NCBI GenBank assembly: GCA_016124795.1
Contig: WGNB01000010.1
Span: 62,001-126,000 of the forward strand
Source of the DNA: Rhodopseudomonas sp.
GTDB taxonomy: Bacteria > Pseudomonadota > Alphaproteobacteria > Rhizobiales > Xanthobacteraceae
Direction of reading: 5' to 3'
DNA: 64,000 bases
Shown here: piece by piece, positions 60,730 to 64,000 of the stretch
Position numbering within the stretch: position 1 is the first letter of the stretch
Layout: every line of letters begins with the position of its first letter
Notes under the pieces: model-generated
What the model was told of the DNA's origin: nothing
The model's input: the letters and a program-made list of their open reading frames with translations, nothing else
Databases searched by the model: none
Position numbers and translations under genes: made by a program

Positions 60730-62163
60730 TCAACCGAAGACTCGCAGCCAGCGGATGATGCGCCGCACCCATGGACTCGTCAAACTGGCCGCGAACGAGT
60801 CGATGGCCGCCCGTTTGCCGATTTCGGACAAGGTCGGATAGGGCAAGACGATGCCGGCCATGGTCCGGATATTGAGCTTTTGCGCAACCGCCAGAGTCCA
60901 GGTCGCAATCAATTCGCCAGCCTGAGCGCCGGCAATGGTCGCGCCTAATATGGTACCGGATTGACTCACGATTACCTTGATATGGCCGTGGGTGGCGCCC
61001 TCGGCCTGAGCCCGGTCGTTGTCGTGATAAGGCCAACGCAAAATGCGGAATTTCAGGCCGCGGCGGCGCGCGGTTGCTTCGCTGACGCCGGTCTGGGCAA
61101 GTTCGGGTTCGGTATAGGTCACCCACGGCACGACATCGTTATTCACGCGCACCGGCAACCGGAATAACGCGCTGCGCAGCACCAGACCGGCGTGATAATT
61201 GGCGGCATGGGTGAACTGGAGCTGGCCGGCGGCGCAGTCGCCGATGGCATAGACCCGACGGTTCGAGGTCTTGAGTTTTCTGTTCACCGCGATACCGGCG
61301 CGATCGTATTTGATCCGCGCCGCGTCCAGGCCGAGACCGTCGACGGTCGGTTTGCGGCCGGCCGCGACCAGCAGATGCGTGCCATCGATCTTGTCCTGGC
61401 GTGTTTGATCGCCATTGGTCGTTTCGACCGTCAAGCTGACCGTGTCTTGCCCGTAAACCACCGACACTGCCTTGGCCGGGCTGCGGATAACGATGCCCTC
61501 ACGCGCGAATTGATCGAGCACAATGGCGGCGGCCTCCGGATCGTCCTTGGCCAACGGCTGCATCGCCTCGATGACGGTGACCTCACTTCCGAGACGGCGG
61601 AAGGCTTGCGCCATTTCCAGACCGATCGGGCCGCCGCCGATCACGATCAGATGACGCGGCAATATATCGAGGTCGAATATAGTTTCATTGGTCAGGTAAG
61701 GACCGCCATCGAGACCGGGAATCGGTGGCAGCGCCGGTGTCGAACCGCTGGCGATGACAAAGCGGCGGGCGCGGATCTCGACATCGCCGACGGTGACGGC
61801 GCGCTTGTTCTTGAACGTCGCCTCGCCCTTGATGACGCGGACGCCGAGGCCGGTGAAGCGCTCGGCGGAGTCGACCGGCGCGATCGCGGCGATCACGCCG
61901 CGGACGTGATCGCGCACCTTGAGAAAGTCGACGTCCGACTCGGCGGTCACGCCAAAGTCTTTGCCGCTGCGCGCGGCCTGCGCCTTTTGGGCCGCCGCCA
62001 GCAAGGCCTTCGACGGCACGCAACCGATATTCAGGCAATCGCCGCCCATTTTGTGCTTTTCGATCAGCACGACGGGGACGCCGAATGCCGCCGCCGCCGC
62101 CGCCACCGACAGGCCACCGGAGCCGGCGCCAATCACACAAATGTCAGGCTTGAGAATATCCAC
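60730..62163 (-). CDS. Mercuric-reductase-like FAD disulfide oxidoreductase
   Basis: A 477-residue class I pyridine nucleotide-disulfide oxidoreductase: FAD-binding 'CVIGAGSGGLSVAAAAA', redox-active disulfide 'GGDCLNIGCVPSKALL', NAD(P)-binding 'LIVIGGGPIGLEMAQA', and 'YAIGDCAAG'. It lacks the C-terminal cysteine pair of true mercuric reductases, so the substrate is unknown. The start is a GTG at 62163, preceded by GAGGG. It sits beside a TVP38-family gene (62207), a frequent arrangement in proteobacteria. Confidence 0.88.
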   Translation of the reverse strand: MDILKPDICVIGAGSGGLSVAAAAAAFGVPVVLIEKHKMGGDCLNIGCVPSKALLAAAQKAQAARSGKDFGVTAESDVDFLKVRDHVRGVIAAIAPVDSAERFTGLGVRVIKGEATFKNKRAVTVGDVEIRARRFVIASGSTPALPPIPGLDGGPYLTNETIFDLDILPRHLIVIGGGPIGLEMAQAFRRLGSEVTVIEAMQPLAKDDPEAAAIVLDQFAREGIVIRSPAKAVSVVYGQDTVSLTVETTNGDQTRQDKIDGTHLLVAAGRKPTVDGLGLDAARIKYDRAGIAVNRKLKTSNRRVYAIGDCAAGQLQFTHAANYHAGLVLRSALFRLPVRVNNDVVPWVTYTEPELAQTGVSEATARRRGLKFRILRWPYHDNDRAQAEGATHGHIKVIVSQSGTILGATIAGAQAGELIATWTLAVAQKLNIRTMAGIVLPYPTLSEIGKRAAIDSFAASLTSPWVRRIIRWLRVFG

Positions 62164-62206
62164 CGCGCCCTCATGACTGTTGCCGCGACCATAGCGGAAA
62201 AACCGC

Positions 62207-62950
62207 TCAGCCGTGCGCCGGCCGGCGCATCCGCCGCACCGCGACCGGCACCAGGGCGAGCAGGCCCAGTCCGACCAGCGCACCGATCAGCTGCGGCGTC
62301 AGGACGTCTTTGGCGTCGAAGGTCAGATGGCAGTTGCCGGTGCCAGTGGCCAGGCAGGCCGCATAGGCCGCTTTTTGCGCGGCAATGACGCTGTCGAGGC
62401 CCGTGCCGGCGAGCGAAAACACCACCGAAGCCGGGATGACGCCGAGTGCGGTCGCGATGACGAAGGGCATCAGCCTGACGCCGGCAAAGGCCGGCACCAG
62501 ATTAACCAGAAAGAATGGAAACGCCGGGACCAACCGCAGGAACAGCAGGTAGGAAAACGCTTCGTCGCGGAAGTTCGCGGCTAGCCGAGCCGCGCGCGGC
62601 CCGGCTCGTTTCAACAAGGGCTCGCCCAGTGCCGTCCGCGCCACGAGGAAGATGGCGGTCGCGCCAATCGTGGCACCGGTCACCGCCGCGGCCGCGCCCG
62701 GGACCAGACCGAACAGAAAACCGCCGCTGATCGTTAAGAAAGTCGCACCGGGGACCGACAGTGCGACCGTCACGATATAAATGCCGACGAAAGCTAGGAT
62801 GGCCAGCAGATCATGCGCCCTGATGAAAGCGTCGATCGCCTCGCGGTGCCGGACCAGGTCTTCCAGCGACAGCCCGCCACGGCCGTAAAAGTAAAATGAT
62901 ACCGCCATCAGGCCCGCCAGCAACGCGAGTAGCAAGAGCCGGCGGTTCAT
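62207..62950 (-). CDS. TVP38/TMEM64 family (DedA-like) membrane protein
   Basis: A 247-residue membrane protein with six or so helices and the SNARE-associated-Golgi (VTT/DedA-like) pattern 'VPGATFLTISGGFLFGLVPG', 'GATIGATAIFLVARTALGEP', 'LLFLRLVPAFPFFLVNLVPA'. These proteins move lipids across the membrane or affect the proton gradient. Start at 62950 (GGAAAC upstream) or 62989. It is probably co-transcribed with the flavoprotein gene, 43 nt away. Confidence 0.9.
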   Translation of the reverse strand: MNRRLLLLALLAGLMAVSFYFYGRGGLSLEDLVRHREAIDAFIRAHDLLAILAFVGIYIVTVALSVPGATFLTISGGFLFGLVPGAAAAVTGATIGATAIFLVARTALGEPLLKRAGPRAARLAANFRDEAFSYLLFLRLVPAFPFFLVNLVPAFAGVRLMPFVIATALGVIPASVVFSLAGTGLDSVIAAQKAAYAACLATGTGNCHLTFDAKDVLTPQLIGALVGLGLLALVPVAVRRMRRPAHG

Positions 62951-63263
62951 GTTTCCGGATCGATCGGTCGGGACGGGCGGTACTTCCATTCGCCGTTATA
63001 TACAGCAGCCAGCCCACAAGACCGGGGCTTTCCGGCCTTTCTCACTCGCTTGTGACGGATTGTGACACGGCCGGGCCGGACGGACGAAAATGCGTCGAAT
63101 CGACCGGTCCCTGGCCGCCTATCGCATTGACGGACAAGGGTCGCTCCCTTATAAGCCGCGCAAATCTAGTGCCGATCCGGGCTGAAAATCCGGTTTTCAC
63201 GTGGATTTCGGAGGCGCTTGTTCGCCTTCGCCACAAGCGGCACGACCAGCGGAGAATTTTATC

Positions 63264-63398
63264 GTGAAGCGGACCTATCAACCGAGCAAGCTTGTACGCA
63301 AGCGCCGTCACGGGTACCGCGCGCGCATGGCGACAGTCGGCGGGCGTAAGGTGATCGCGGCGCGGCGCGCCCGTGGGCGCAAGCGGCTGAGCGCCTAG
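63264..63398 (+). CDS. rpmH: 50S ribosomal protein L34
   Basis: A 44-residue, very basic protein with the L34 pattern '[20 protein letters not shown]' and '[10 protein letters not shown]'. The start is GTG at 63264 with GGAGA 8 nt upstream. It is followed by rnpA, the almost universal bacterial order. It is part of the large ribosomal subunit. Confidence 0.97.
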   Translation: MKRTYQPSKLVRKRRHGYRARMATVGGRKVIAARRARGRKRLSA

Positions 63399-63488
63399 TG
63401 CATGAGTCCGAAAATCGCCCGGCGGTTTTTGGACATTCTGTCGCACTAGCGCCAAAAGCGGCCTATCCACGCCGCAACGTCTGCTTAA

Positions 63489-63851
63489 ATGGAACGATTG
63501 AAGCAACGGGCGGATTTTATCGCAGCGGCGGGCGGGACCAAGGTGCCGGCCGCCGCTTTTGTACTACAGGCGCGCAAACGGGCCGATCAGGGGCCTGTCC
63601 GTTTCGGCTTTACCGTCTCTAAAAAGGTCGGCAATGCCGTCGAGCGCAACCGGGTCCGCCGCCGATTGAAGGAAATCGTGCGGCTTTCCGACCCAATCCG
63701 AATGCACACAGGACATGATTATGTGCTAGTCGGGCGGCGGGCGGCGCTCAAGCTGCCTTTTGACAAGATGACGAGCGAATTCGAGGGCGCATTGCGGCGT
63801 GCCCATGGGACGTCCATTGCGGGGCGCAGCGGCAACACGAGATCCCGATGA
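63489..63851 (+). CDS. rnpA: Ribonuclease P protein component
   Basis: A 120-residue basic protein with the RnpA signature 'RFGFTVSKKVGNAVERNRVR' and 'RRRLKEIVRL'. It binds RNase P RNA and helps mature tRNA 5' ends. It lies 90 nt after rpmH and overlaps the start of yidC by 4 nt. Confidence 0.96.
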   Translation: MERLKQRADFIAAAGGTKVPAAAFVLQARKRADQGPVRFGFTVSKKVGNAVERNRVRRRLKEIVRLSDPIRMHTGHDYVLVGRRAALKLPFDKMTSEFEGALRRAHGTSIAGRSGNTRSR

Positions 63852-64000
63852 CCGACAATAAAAATACAATTCTCGCCATTGTTCTTTCCGCGGTCGTGCT
63901 GATCGCGTGGCAATATTTTTACGCCATGCCGAATGCCGAGAAGCAGAAGCTGGCGCAGCAGCAGCAACAGGCGCAACAGCAGGCCCAGAAGCCCGCCGCC
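63848..64000 (+). CDS. yidC: Membrane protein insertase YidC, N-terminal part
   Basis: The window ends after 51 codons. They encode 'MTDNKNTILAIVLSAVVLI' with the first membrane helix and a Gln/Ala-rich start of the periplasmic domain, as in alphaproteobacterial YidC. The position directly after rnpA supports the call. It inserts proteins into the inner membrane. Confidence 0.9.
   Translation, partial: MTDNKNTILAIVLSAVVLIAWQYFYAMPNAEKQKLAQQQQQAQQQAQKPAA

Noticed and set aside
61192-62388. 398-codon open frame on the plus strand
   Set aside because: Complement of the flavoprotein gene and the start of the TVP38-type gene; no start signal or domain.

Overview
The window looks like a chromosomal segment of an alphaproteobacterium, probably Hyphomicrobiales. 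This is inferred from high GC, the rpmH-rnpA-yidC order at the right edge, a tRNA-Arg(ACG) of alphaproteobacterial type, and frequent GTG/TTG starts. Most of the window (about 1-57.4 kb) is accessory DNA. The last 6.6 kb looks like core chromosome.

Layout. (1) 1-7.6 kb: the end of an ABC/HlyD/FtsX-type exporter, DUF2127 and MAPEG membrane proteins, a PilZ protein, a decayed F420-reductase-like gene, a ceruloplasmin-like two-domain multicopper oxidase with a TTG start, and small zinc-ribbon and exported proteins. (2) 8.05-10.96 kb: an IS3-family element whose terminal inverted repeats lie 2.9 kb apart because an IS110-family element sits inside it. (3) 11.2-36.9 kb: a large copper-handling region. 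A leftward block encodes a His-rich exported protein, a lipoprotein, a TolC-type channel, a CopA-like multicopper oxidase, a cupredoxin, CusF, cytochrome c and an exported helical protein. A divergent rightward block encodes a Cys-rich exported protein, a multicopper oxidase, DUF411, two thioredoxin-fold proteins, membrane proteins, DUF305, Gly/Met/Tyr-rich exported proteins, SHOCT, a Cu(I) P-type ATPase, DUF4396 and a 58-residue Cys-cluster protein. An OmpR-type two-component system closes the region, and its sensor carries a Met/Gly-rich periplasmic stretch. The region is scarred: there is a frameshifted glutaredoxin-MauE gene, a DUF302 gene with an internal deletion, and a chimeric gene made from two local families.

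(4) 37.1-50.9 kb: a defence-island-like block. It holds an XRE regulator diverging from an HNH-like gene across a palindrome, an unrecognised 190-residue protein, then a tightly overlapping operon (unknown protein, metallophosphoesterase, soluble FtsH-like AAA+/M41 zinc protease, DEDDh exonuclease). A frameshifted AAA_13 ATPase gene and a divergent 1750-residue DUF4011/SF1 helicase/Vsr-like endonuclease follow. (5) 51.1-57.3 kb: two 3'-tRNA fragments (integration scars), a MobV-type relaxase, a DUF3987-like replication protein, a tyrosine recombinase with a small overlapping partner, a hypothetical gene, and a 10-bp tandem repeat just before the intact tRNA-Arg(ACG). (6) 57.5-64 kb: type III polyketide synthase with isoprenylcysteine-methyltransferase-like partner, sensor kinase, mercuric-reductase-like flavoprotein, TVP38-family protein, rpmH, rnpA and the start of yidC.

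How the genes fit together: the copper region plausibly oxidises Cu(I) in the periplasm (three multicopper oxidases), buffers it (CusF, cupredoxin, Met/Cys/His-rich exported proteins), pumps it from the cytoplasm (P1B ATPase) and maintains thiol redox (TlpA/CcmG-like proteins). The two-component system is a plausible but unproven regulator. The most interesting candidate for a new system is the phosphoesterase / AAA+-M41 protease / DEDDh exonuclease operon beside a DUF4011-helicase-nuclease gene.
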